Source: UBA2882 sp964619485
GTDB taxonomy: Bacteria > Bacillota > Clostridia > Lachnospirales > Lachnospiraceae
Direction: 5' to 3'
Assembly: GCA_964619485.1 (NCBI GenBank)
Contig: CAZUCI010000012.1
Coordinates: 1-52,727, forward strand
Length of the DNA stretch: 52,727 nt
Of the stretch, positions 8,376 to 16,112 are shown in pieces; within the stretch, counting starts at the first letter, position 1; each line of letters starts with the position of its first letter. The notes beneath the pieces were generated by a model that was given only the letters and a program-made list of their open reading frames with translations, was not told the origin of the DNA and searched no databases. Both the position numbers and the translations under genes were made by a program.

Positions 8376-9068
8376 ATGATAGATTCCAAAATACAATACG
8401 AATGGGAAATCAAAAAAGAAACGCTTGATTTTGAAATCGGAAAATCCGAGCGTCAGCTTGCCAGCGTTGATAAGCGTCTGCATACGTTAAAAACAGATTT
8501 CTACTTTTATGCCGGTCTTGTGGGCGGTCCGCTTATTGTGCTTGGCTTTCTTCAGCTTCTCTCCCTGCTCTCCACGCCCGTTGCCTTTGTTTTAAACATC
8601 GTGGAGGGTATTTTCTCGCTACTTTATATGTATTCTCTCCCATTTACCATCTATTATCTGATTCGCTCCATTCTGCTAAATATTTCAAACCGCTATGAAC
8701 CGGCTGTTATTCCTTTGCCAAATATCCGCAAAGATATTTTTCAGGATGCAGTTCCACGGGAAAAGAGCTATACCATAGAACGCAAAAAGCTGTTGGCTGT
8801 TTTGTCCAAATATTACCTGTATCGCAGTCAGCTTTTACAGCTTGGAGAAGACATGGAGCAGGATGATTTTTCCAAATCACTGGAAGAGCTGCGCGCCGAA
8901 TATGAAAAAATGCCATTATATGATGACATTCGTCCTGCCAATCTGTTAGATGACCAGACAAAGAAAAAAGCAAGAAGATGGACCTTCGCATGCTGTGCTG
9001 CTTTGATCATCCTCCTGCTTTTCATGAACGAATCTTTTATCGTAAAATTCTTTTCCCTGTTTGATTAG
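8376..9068 (+). CDS. Hypothetical membrane protein with coiled coil
   Basis: 230 residues, not recognised. An N-terminal charged helix (YEWEIKKETLDFEIGKSERQ, likely coiled coil) leads to two membrane helices at about 45-105, including LVGGPLIVLGFLQLLSLL and VEGIFSLLYMYSLPFTIYYL. A long cytoplasmic helical stretch follows, and the C-terminus is a single hydrophobic helix (TFACCAALIILLLFMNES). AGGAG lies eight bases before the ATG. It is alone on its strand, divergent from the rhodanese-MATE pair. No function is proposed. Confidence 0.75.
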   Translation: MIDSKIQYEWEIKKETLDFEIGKSERQLASVDKRLHTLKTDFYFYAGLVGGPLIVLGFLQLLSLLSTPVAFVLNIVEGIFSLLYMYSLPFTIYYLIRSILLNISNRYEPAVIPLPNIRKDIFQDAVPREKSYTIERKKLLAVLSKYYLYRSQLLQLGEDMEQDDFSKSLEELRAEYEKMPLYDDIRPANLLDDQTKKKARRWTFACCAALIILLLFMNESFIVKFFSLFD

Positions 9069-9109
9069 CTGAATTTTTCTTATAATAAATCCGTTTACTT
9101 AAATCTATC

Positions 9110-9457
9110 TTAATCAGAGATAATGGAAACCTTCTTACCCCTTTTATTTACAGGATATTCTCTGATTCGAATCACGTAATCTAAATTGATGATCTGTTCT
9201 TTATCTTCTTTGGTCAGTACAACGACTCCATTTAAAACTTCTGTGATAATTCCGTCTACCTGGCCACCCTCCAACAGATAAATTACACAATCCTTTCCTA
9301 TAAAACGTTTTGCAAGCTCTTCCATCTTAATATTCTCCCTTTTTCCTTTTTTTATTTTTGTGTAGGCGACTACCTTTTTCTTCTTTTTCTTTTGCGAATA
9401 CAAAAGATAAACTGCAATCAGGAGTACGAACCACACAACATATTGGTTGTTATCCAT
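9110..9457 (-). CDS. Small membrane-anchored protein with LSm-like C-terminus
   Basis: 115 residues. One N-terminal membrane helix (YVVWFVLLIAVYLLYSQ) is followed by a lysine run (KKKKKK) that fixes the rest in the cytoplasm. The C-terminal half (CVIYLLEGGQVDGIITEV ... EQIINLDYVIRIREYP) has the strand pattern of short SH3/Sm-like barrels. Architecturally this resembles YajC but I see no YajC signature. It sits 31 bases downstream... on the same strand as the RND gene and ends the tetR-RND unit. The ribosome site is AAGAGG. Function unknown. Confidence 0.7.
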   Translation of the reverse strand: MDNNQYVVWFVLLIAVYLLYSQKKKKKKVVAYTKIKKGKRENIKMEELAKRFIGKDCVIYLLEGGQVDGIITEVLNGVVVLTKEDKEQIINLDYVIRIREYPVNKRGKKVSIISD

Positions 9458-9488
9458 TCTGAATACCTCTTACACAGCTTTTCTGTGC

Positions 9489-12400
9489 TTATTCCTCTTC
9501 CAGCTTCAGGTCCTCGTCACGAATGACATGAAGCTCTTTGCGATTCGTAATATCATATAAAACAGGAATGATAAAGAGCGTCATAATTGTTGCATAGGCA
9601 AGACCACCAATACAAACGATGGCGATTGGCTGCATCATATCATTTCCACTGCCGATGCCAAGTGCCATGACAATCAGTCCAAGGATTGTGGTAATCGTAG
9701 TCATAAAGATTGGGCGCATACGTGTTTTACCCGCTTCAATCAGGGCTTCTGTTTTATTAACGCCCTCTGCACGCAGCTGATTTACATAGTCGACCAGCAC
9801 GATACCGTTATTTACAATAATACCACACAGCATGACAAATCCAATCATGGAGATAACGCTGAGCTCCATACCACATATAAACAATCCCAAAAATCCGCCG
9901 GTGAAGGCAAGTGGAATGGTAAACATGACGATGAATGGAGATTTTAAGGACTGGAACTGTGCAACCATAACCAGGTATACCAAAACCATTCCAAGCAATA
10001 ACATTTTAACCAAATCTGTCATAGAATCCATAATCGCCTCATTGGAACCGTCAAATTTCAAGCTCATTCCTGTAGGAAGGTCATATTTTTTCAAAGCCTC
10101 TTTTGCATCTGCTGTTACAAGACTGACGTTATAGCCATCCTCCAGCTCACAGCTGATGCTGATATATCTCTTCTGGTCCATTCTGGTGATGGACTGCAGG
10201 GATTCTGTCTCTGTGATATCTGCGATATCCTTCAGATTGACTGTCTTTTCTTCTCCATCCTGTCCTGTCACGGTAAAGGAATACTTGCGGATATCATCCG
10301 GTGTTACGCCACCGTCAACATCTGCCTTTTGAACATATACATCATAGCTGCTGCCATTCATCTCCAGGGCAGTTGCATTCTTTTCGCTGGTTAATGCACC
10401 GGATAATTCCTGATAAACCTGAGCTACCGTAAGCCCCTTCTTCATGGCCTTTTCTTTATCGACTGTCACCTTGATTGCAGGATCTGCCTCTTCAAGTCCA
10501 TCGGAAACCTCAATTGTTCCATCTACATCCTCGAGTACTTTGGCTACTTCCTTTGCTGTTACCTGGAGATCATCCAGATTATCACCAAACAGGTAGATGG
10601 TAATACCGCTTCCACCCATCATACTGGTCATGGAGCTCATTCCACTTCCGGAGGCATCCACGGTACAGTCATATTTTTCTCCAAGGGCATTAATCTTTTC
10701 TGTCAGTGCCGTATTGTCTATTTTTCCAGTCTCTTCCAGCATAATATACAGCGTGGAGGAAAGTCCATCGGAGCCTCCACCCATGATAGACGCCATTCCG
10801 TTGGACTCACCCTGAGCCATGGCACCTACGCTGACTACACCGTCCATTTTCTGCACATCAGCAATGACCTTGTCAGATACCTCTGCCAGATCAGTCAGCG
10901 TGGAATTCTCAGAGACACTGATGGTTGCAGACATCTGATTGGTGGACATCTCAGGCATAAAGATGAAACCTCTTACCAGGGTAATTCCCACGGAAAGAAC
11001 CAGCATTCCCAACGCCAGTAACAGGGCGATTGCCTTATGCTTTAAGGCAACACCAAGCAGGCGCTCATAGACCGGCATAATTTTATCCATAAGTGGATGT
11101 TTCTTTTCTTTAACATTTTTAAGCAATGCGGATGACATCGCCGGAACCAGAGTCAATGCAATGATCAGACTGGCCAAAAGTGCATAGGCCATAGTCAGTG
11201 CCATGTCGGTAAACAGCTCTCTGGTAAGTCCCTGTACAAAAACAATAGGTACAAACACACAAATGGTCGTGAGTGTGGAGGAGGCGATTGCTCCTGCAAC
11301 CTGACCGGCTCCATGAACAGCTGCCTTTACTGCATTTTCACCTTTATTAATAAGGCGGTAGGTATTTTCAATAACAACGACCGAGTTATCAACCAGCATT
11401 CCGACTGCTACCGCAAGTCCTGATAAGGAAATCATGTTAAGGGTAATTCCTGAAAAATACATCAGTACAATTGCAAAAATAACACTGATAGGAATACTGC
11501 ATAAGGTAATAAAGGTCGGTTTTATGTCTCGCAGGAACAGATACAAAATAATTACTGCAAAGACTGCACCAAGCAGAAGACTCTGTAAAATGGAGTTGAT
11601 GATCATGTAGATATAGTCACCCTGATCCATCATGGTTGAATAATGGAATCCCTCGTACTCATCCTCCAGAGCTTCCAGCTCCGTTTTAATATTGTTGGAA
11701 ACCGTAGCAGTTGCATAGGTGGACTGCTTGGAGAAGGAAAGCATTACTCCATTCTCGCCATCGATATTGGCATAGACCTCATCTGAATTGTCAGAGATGA
11801 AAACATCAGCCACATCTGACAGGTAAATAGGATCAACACCATCCATATCTAAATCTAACAGTAAGAGATTTTTCATTTCCTCGTCATCTGTCAGCTCATC
11901 ACCAACACTGACCATATATTGAATGCCATCTTCCTCCACATAGCCCGCCGGCATGGAGAAGTTCTGTGCCATCAGAATATTGGAAACCATATCCATGGTT
12001 ACAATATTATCCAGATCTGCCTGTTTATAGGCAGCTTCCTTTCCGTCCTCATACTGCTTTACACCATCCTCCATACTGGTGGAGGCTGCTTCTAACTGGG
12101 ATTCTCCCAGCAAAAGCTGTGTTGTTGTCTCGCTCAGCTGGAAAATTGCCAGTGTTTTCTGCTCTTCCAGCGTTTTCTGTGCCTGATTAAGCTGCGCTCC
12201 ACCCATCTCAATCTGTGCGAATGCATTGTTAATCTGTGCAATTCCACCGTCGATCTGTGTCAGTCCGCTCTCAAGCTCCTTTAAGGATGCTGCCACATCT
12301 CCACGGGTCATGTTCTGTGCTGCAAGAGAGGAGTCAATCTGAGTTAGTCCGGCATTCACCTGATCAAGCTGTGCCTGATAAGTCGCAATCGCAGTATCAA

Positions 12401-13547
12401 TGCCACCACGGTCTGTTCCAAGCGCTGTCAGGTTGGCATCGACAGTTGCCAGGCCTGCCTGGGTCTGTAAGTACGGCTCACTTCCGGTAATGGCAGCAAT
12501 GGCCGCTGTTTTCTCATCATCACTTAAGGTAGTATCTGCCTGAATCTGAGCAATCTGGGCATCAAAAGCACTCTGTGCCATCTGCAGCTGGGAAAGGGAG
12601 CTCTTCAGAGTATTTAATCCGGCAATCGCACTCTCCAACTGGGTTTTTGCCTCTTCCGCCTGGGAAATACTGCTCTGTAAATTCGTCAGGGTCTCTTTAT
12701 TTTTGGCAAGCTCGGCCCGTTTGGTCTGTAATTCCTCCAGCTTCGCTTTCAGCTGAATCTTTGTCTCTAACAGCTCACTGCTTCCGCTGCTGATTTTGGC
12801 CTGGACTTCACCCATCTGAGCTGCCATCTGGTTCTTACCATCTGCCAACTGGTTTTTGCCGGATGCAATCTCGGCTTTTCCACTGTCAATTTTGTCCTGG
12901 CCTTCATCAAGCTCTTCCTTGGCATCTGCAAATTTATCATCCAAAGAGGCCTTTATGGTCTCATTGACTGCATCAATTTTATCCTGATTCAGGACAACAT
13001 TTACCTTGGTTGTTAAAAGGCCGGAGCTTTCAATGCTGGCAACACCGTCAATTCCTTCAAGCTTTGGCAGAATTTCTTCATCTACAAAGGTGGAAAGCTC
13101 CTGGTTATCCATGCCCTCCCTGGAAACAGCTGTAACTGCAACAGGAATCATACTTGGATTTAATTTTAAGATGTAAGGGGTACCAACGGTATCATCCCAA
13201 TACCCGGAAACCTGATTGATATTCTGCAAAATATCTACAGACACCGTATCCATATTCACATCATCTGTAAATTCCAGTGTAACCATAGAGTAGTTTTCAC
13301 TGGAGGTGGAGGATACGCTGTTGATATTTTCCAGGGTTGAAAATACCTGCTCCAGAGGCTTACTGATGGTCGTCTCTACCTCCTCGGGGGTTGCACCGGG
13401 GTATGTTGTCATAACAATAACATAGGGAAGGTCCATATTTGGCATCAGGTCCGGGGTCATTCTAAAATACGCAACAACTCCCAGCACCAGAATTGCGATT
13501 ACTGCTACCAGAACGGTAAATGGTTTTTTTACACTAAACTTTGGCAT
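9489..13547 (-). CDS. RND-family efflux permease with large coiled-coil insert
   Basis: 1352 residues, about 300 longer than AcrB. RND landmarks are present: TM1 at 8-28, PGATPEEVETTISKPLEQ near 50, VGMLVDNSVVVIENTYR with the paired Asp of the proton relay type, and a second membrane block containing GIIVNNGIVLVDYVNQLR. Between about residues 195 and 510 lies an Ala/Gln/Lys/Glu-rich heptad region that I read as a long antiparallel coiled coil inside the first extracytoplasmic loop. No adaptor or outer-membrane gene is present, as expected in a Gram-positive. The start overlaps the end of the TetR gene by 14 bases, so the operon is TetR-controlled. The substrate (drug, lipid or fatty acid) is unknown. 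Confidence 0.9.
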   Translation of the reverse strand: MPKFSVKKPFTVLVAVIAILVLGVVAYFRMTPDLMPNMDLPYVIVMTTYPGATPEEVETTISKPLEQVFSTLENINSVSSTSSENYSMVTLEFTDDVNMDTVSVDILQNINQVSGYWDDTVGTPYILKLNPSMIPVAVTAVSREGMDNQELSTFVDEEILPKLEGIDGVASIESSGLLTTKVNVVLNQDKIDAVNETIKASLDDKFADAKEELDEGQDKIDSGKAEIASGKNQLADGKNQMAAQMGEVQAKISSGSSELLETKIQLKAKLEELQTKRAELAKNKETLTNLQSSISQAEEAKTQLESAIAGLNTLKSSLSQLQMAQSAFDAQIAQIQADTTLSDDEKTAAIAAITGSEPYLQTQAGLATVDANLTALGTDRGGIDTAIATYQAQLDQVNAGLTQIDSSLAAQNMTRGDVAASLKELESGLTQIDGGIAQINNAFAQIEMGGAQLNQAQKTLEEQKTLAIFQLSETTTQLLLGESQLEAASTSMEDGVKQYEDGKEAAYKQADLDNIVTMDMVSNILMAQNFSMPAGYVEEDGIQYMVSVGDELTDDEEMKNLLLLDLDMDGVDPIYLSDVADVFISDNSDEVYANIDGENGVMLSFSKQSTYATATVSNNIKTELEALEDEYEGFHYSTMMDQGDYIYMIINSILQSLLLGAVFAVIILYLFLRDIKPTFITLCSIPISVIFAIVLMYFSGITLNMISLSGLAVAVGMLVDNSVVVIENTYRLINKGENAVKAAVHGAGQVAGAIASSTLTTICVFVPIVFVQGLTRELFTDMALTMAYALLASLIIALTLVPAMSSALLKNVKEKKHPLMDKIMPVYERLLGVALKHKAIALLLALGMLVLSVGITLVRGFIFMPEMSTNQMSATISVSENSTLTDLAEVSDKVIADVQKMDGVVSVGAMAQGESNGMASIMGGGSDGLSSTLYIMLEETGKIDNTALTEKINALGEKYDCTVDASGSGMSSMTSMMGGSGITIYLFGDNLDDLQVTAKEVAKVLEDVDGTIEVSDGLEEADPAIKVTVDKEKAMKKGLTVAQVYQELSGALTSEKNATALEMNGSSYDVYVQKADVDGGVTPDDIRKYSFTVTGQDGEEKTVNLKDIADITETESLQSITRMDQKRYISISCELEDGYNVSLVTADAKEALKKYDLPTGMSLKFDGSNEAIMDSMTDLVKMLLLGMVLVYLVMVAQFQSLKSPFIVMFTIPLAFTGGFLGLFICGMELSVISMIGFVMLCGIIVNNGIVLVDYVNQLRAEGVNKTEALIEAGKTRMRPIFMTTITTILGLIVMALGIGSGNDMMQPIAIVCIGGLAYATIMTLFIIPVLYDITNRKELHVIRDEDLKLEEE

Positions 13548-14154
13548 TTCTTGTCTCCTCTGTATATCCCTTTTCTACCAGGGCTACTTTCTTATGATAA
13601 TCTTCTATGATGTTATTTTTTTCTTCCTGATTTTTGAATACATTGGCAATGGCCTGAATTAAGACCACAAACAGCATATCCACCGCAATTCGCATCTCAT
13701 CGGCAAGATTCTGATTTTCCGGATATTGAAAAATAAGCTCCATGAAAAATTCCTTATCCTGCTTCTTAAAAATTGAGCTGGTATCGTAGATATCCCTGAA
13801 TTTCATCTGGGAAAAGACATTGGCACAGATATCCTTACAATGGGGGTCCTTTGCCGCCTCAATCACTTTTTCAAGAGCATCATAAAAAATGGCAAAAATA
13901 TTTCCCCTTCGCTCTTTGATATATTCCTCCGCACCCTCGTGCAAATGCTTCGCAAAATCCTTTAAAATAAACTGCTCCAGGTCCCTTTTATCCTCAAAAT
14001 ACTGATAAAAGCTGCCCCTTGAGATTTCCGCATCCTTGATAATCTGATTGATGGACACTTCCTCCACTGGAACTCTGACAAATTCTTTCACTGCAGCATG
14101 AATGATTCGCTCCCGCTTTTCCAAGGGGAGATTTCTAAACCGTTCACTTGGCAT
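13534..14154 (-). CDS. TetR/AcrR-family repressor of the RND operon
   Basis: 206 residues. The N-terminal HTH is typical (KRERIIHAAVKEF ... SINQIIKDAEISRGSFYQYF, then DKRDLEQFI); the C-terminal helical domain is the ligand-binding and dimer part. AAGGAGCAGATT precedes the ATG. The stop overlaps the RND start by 14 bases, which makes regulator and pump one transcription unit. A 30-bp near-perfect palindrome lies 93 bases upstream of the start, where TetR proteins usually bind. I infer ligand-relieved autorepression of the pump. Confidence 0.92.
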   Translation of the reverse strand: MPSERFRNLPLEKRERIIHAAVKEFVRVPVEEVSINQIIKDAEISRGSFYQYFEDKRDLEQFILKDFAKHLHEGAEEYIKERRGNIFAIFYDALEKVIEAAKDPHCKDICANVFSQMKFRDIYDTSSIFKKQDKEFFMELIFQYPENQNLADEMRIAVDMLFVVLIQAIANVFKNQEEKNNIIEDYHKKVALVEKGYTEETRNAKV

Positions 14155-14198
14155 AATCTGCTCCTTCTTTTCGTTTCTAATCTGTTACTGAATTCTTT

Positions 14199-14222
14199 CT
14201 TTTATTCAATCTTTTATTCAAT
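14199..14222. repeat. 12-bp tandem repeat in the tetR leader
   Basis: CTTTTATTCAAT occurs twice head to tail without a gap, between the palindromic operator and the tetR start. It lies in the untranslated leader of the TetR-RND transcript. Confidence 0.6.
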
Positions 14223-14246
14223 GGTTACTATACTTTTATTCTCTGC

Positions 14247-14276
14247 GTGACACCTTGTCACGTGACAAACTGTCAC
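14247..14276. promoter_or_regulatory. 30-bp palindromic operator for the TetR regulator
   Basis: The two 15-base halves GTGACACCTTGTCAC and GTGACAAACTGTCAC are reverse complements except at two positions; the central 14 bases TTGTCACGTGACAA are a perfect palindrome. Each half is itself an inverted repeat (GTGAC...GTCAC), so the site could hold two TetR dimers. A TATAGT -10-like box for the minus strand lies about 10 bases further down, so binding would cover the -35 region of tetR-RND. The trpS promoter is over 100 bases away on the other side. Confidence 0.8.
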
Positions 14277-14383
14277 TATTATGAAACGCGTGCTTTCATC
14301 TGTCAAGAAAGAAAAGGTAAATTTTTTCTAAATTTCACTCAATTTAACTGTATTTAATATGTAATTATTTTTATCTCTGTGCA

Positions 14384-14412
14384 TTGACTGACCTACTACT
14401 TTCCGATAAAAT
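14384..14412 (+). promoter_or_regulatory. trpS promoter
   Basis: TTGACT (14384-14389) and TAAAAT (14407-14412) are separated by exactly 17 bases and end 40 bases before the trpS ATG. The leader is too short for a T-box riboswitch. Confidence 0.75.
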
Positions 14413-14452
14413 GAAAAGAGATTTATTATGTCAGGTAAAGGAGACAAAAACT

Positions 14453-15541
14453 ATGGCAAAAATTATTCTGACAGGTGACCGTCCAACCGGAAAGCTTCAC
14501 GTTGGTCACTATGTCGGTTCCTTAAGAAGACGTGTAGAATTACAAAACAGCGGAGAATACGATGAAATATATATTATGATCGCAGATGCCCAGGCTTTGA
14601 CTGATAACGCGGACAACCCTGAAAAGGTGAGACAGAACATTATCGAGGTTGCGCTTGACTATCTGTCCTGCGGTCTGGACCCTTCCAAATCCACCCTGTT
14701 CATCCAGTCTCAGGTTCCGGAACTGACTGAGCTCAGTTTCTATTATATGAACCTGGTTACAGTTGCAAGACTACAACGTAATCCAACTGTAAAATCTGAG
14801 ATTCAGATGCGTGATTTCCACAACAGTATTCCTGTTGGATTTTTTACCTATCCAATCAGCCAGGCATCCGATATCACTGCTTTTGATGCCACCACCATTC
14901 CTGTTGGTGAGGATCAGGAGCCAATGCTTGAGCAGGCAAAGGAAATCGTTCGCAAATTTAACAGTGTCTATGGTGAAACACTTGTTGAGCCACAGATTCT
15001 TTTACCGGAAAACAAGTTTTGTCTGCGTCTTCCAGGCACAGACGGCAAAGCCAAGATGAGTAAATCCTTAAATAACTGTATTTATTTATCGGATTCTTCT
15101 GAAGATGTGAAAAAGAAAATCATGGGCATGTTCACCGATCCAAATCATTTACGTGTGGAGGACCCAGGCCAGGTGGACGGAAACCCTGTATTTATTTACC
15201 TGGAGGCATTTTCAACGGAGGAGCATTTCCAGAAATTCTTACCGGATTATGCTAATCTGCAGGAATTGAAGGACCATTATTCCCGCGGCGGTTTAGGTGA
15301 TGTTAAGGTAAAGAAATTCTTATATGCTGTTATGGAAGATGTACTTACACCAATACGCGAGAGAAGAAAAGAATACGAGAAGGATATTCCAGCTGTACTG
15401 GAAATCTTAAAACAGGGCAGCATGAAGGCCGAAGCCAAGGCTGCTAAAACACTTGCAAGAGTAAAATCATCCATGCGCATCAACTATTTTGACGATCAGG
15501 ATTATTTAAACGAGCAGGCTGAGAAGTTCAAAGAGGACTAG
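14453..15541 (+). CDS. trpS: Tryptophanyl-tRNA synthetase
   Basis: 362 residues of a class I aminoacyl-tRNA synthetase that charges tRNA-Trp. The HIGH-type motif is HVGHYVGSL (residues 16-24) after the typical LTGDRPTGKL, and the KMSKS loop is KAKMSKSLNN near residue 200. The start is ATG 14453, preceded by AAAGGAG; an in-frame TTG at 14384 would extend the protein but is part of the -35 box. Length is slightly above the 330-340 residues of common TrpRS, matching the longer clostridial form with RRRVELQNSGEYDEIYI after the HIGH box. It is followed after four bases by a CBS-domain gene. Confidence 0.95.
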   Translation: MAKIILTGDRPTGKLHVGHYVGSLRRRVELQNSGEYDEIYIMIADAQALTDNADNPEKVRQNIIEVALDYLSCGLDPSKSTLFIQSQVPELTELSFYYMNLVTVARLQRNPTVKSEIQMRDFHNSIPVGFFTYPISQASDITAFDATTIPVGEDQEPMLEQAKEIVRKFNSVYGETLVEPQILLPENKFCLRLPGTDGKAKMSKSLNNCIYLSDSSEDVKKKIMGMFTDPNHLRVEDPGQVDGNPVFIYLEAFSTEEHFQKFLPDYANLQELKDHYSRGGLGDVKVKKFLYAVMEDVLTPIRERRKEYEKDIPAVLEILKQGSMKAEAKAAKTLARVKSSMRINYFDDQDYLNEQAEKFKED

Positions 15542-15545
15542 ATAT

Positions 15546-15941
15546 ATGAATGTACCAATGCTGTTAAAAACCAAGGACCAGGTTGCCTACCTTCATGACA
15601 CAGATACACTGCGTCAGGGTCTGGAAAAGCTTCGTGCCCATGGCTACACCGCCATTCCGGTTTTATCCGGGGCGGAATATTATGTGGGAAGCGTCAGCGA
15701 GGGCGATTTTCTCTGGCATATCTTAAGCTCTGATAACAACAACCTAAAATTTCAGGAAAATTATCAGATTAAGGATATTCTGCGCACAGGCTTTAACCCT
15801 GCTGCCCGCATCGACATTTCCATGGATGAGCTGTTAGAGCGCTCCATTAACCAGAACTTTGTTCCCATTGTAGACGACAGAAACTTTTTCATTGGCATCG
15901 TCACAAGACAGGACATTATCAAAAACATGTCAAAGCAGTAA
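15546..15941 (+). CDS. CBS-domain pair protein
   Basis: 131 residues forming one Bateman module of two CBS motifs (KTKDQVAYLHDTDTLRQGLEKL...GYTAIPVL, and LRTGFNPAARIDISMDELLERS...FVPIVDDRNFFIGIVTRQDI). Such modules sense adenosine nucleotides. No enzymatic domain is attached, so it may regulate a partner in trans. It lies four bases after trpS, giving a two-gene operon closed by a terminator at 15993. The link to tryptophan charging is positional only. Confidence 0.85.
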   Translation: MNVPMLLKTKDQVAYLHDTDTLRQGLEKLRAHGYTAIPVLSGAEYYVGSVSEGDFLWHILSSDNNNLKFQENYQIKDILRTGFNPAARIDISMDELLERSINQNFVPIVDDRNFFIGIVTRQDIIKNMSKQ

Positions 15942-15992
15942 ACATTTATATGATTGTATTGCTGTCAATGAAGAACATAATATGGCATACTA

Positions 15993-16050
15993 AAAGACTT
16001 CCAAAGGAGCAACTTTGCTAAGCATTTGCTGCCAATGGAAGTCTTTTTTT
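15993..16050 (+). terminator. Intrinsic terminator of the trpS operon
   Basis: AAAGACTTCCA (15993-16003) pairs perfectly with TGGAAGTCTTT (16036-16046), with an inner AGCAA/TTGCT stem, and is followed by a run of T to 16050. Confidence 0.85.
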
Positions 16051-16112
16051 ATAATATATCAACCCTTTTACATACTCCGAGCATCACGCCATGGCATGAA
16101 ATCAAATATAAA

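Noticed and set aside
12000..12960. DNA repeats or a CRISPR-like array inside the RND gene
   Set aside because: The periodicity comes from heptad coiled-coil codons, without repeated DNA units of constant length; no CRISPR array was seen anywhere in the window.
14277..14383. T-box leader for trpS
   Set aside because: The promoter lies only 40 bases before the gene, and no T-box core or antiterminator is visible.
14384..14452. TTG start extending TrpRS by 23 residues
   Set aside because: The TTG is part of a TTGACT -35 box with TAAAAT 17 bases later, and ATG 14453 has an AAAGGAG site and begins exactly at the family N-terminus.
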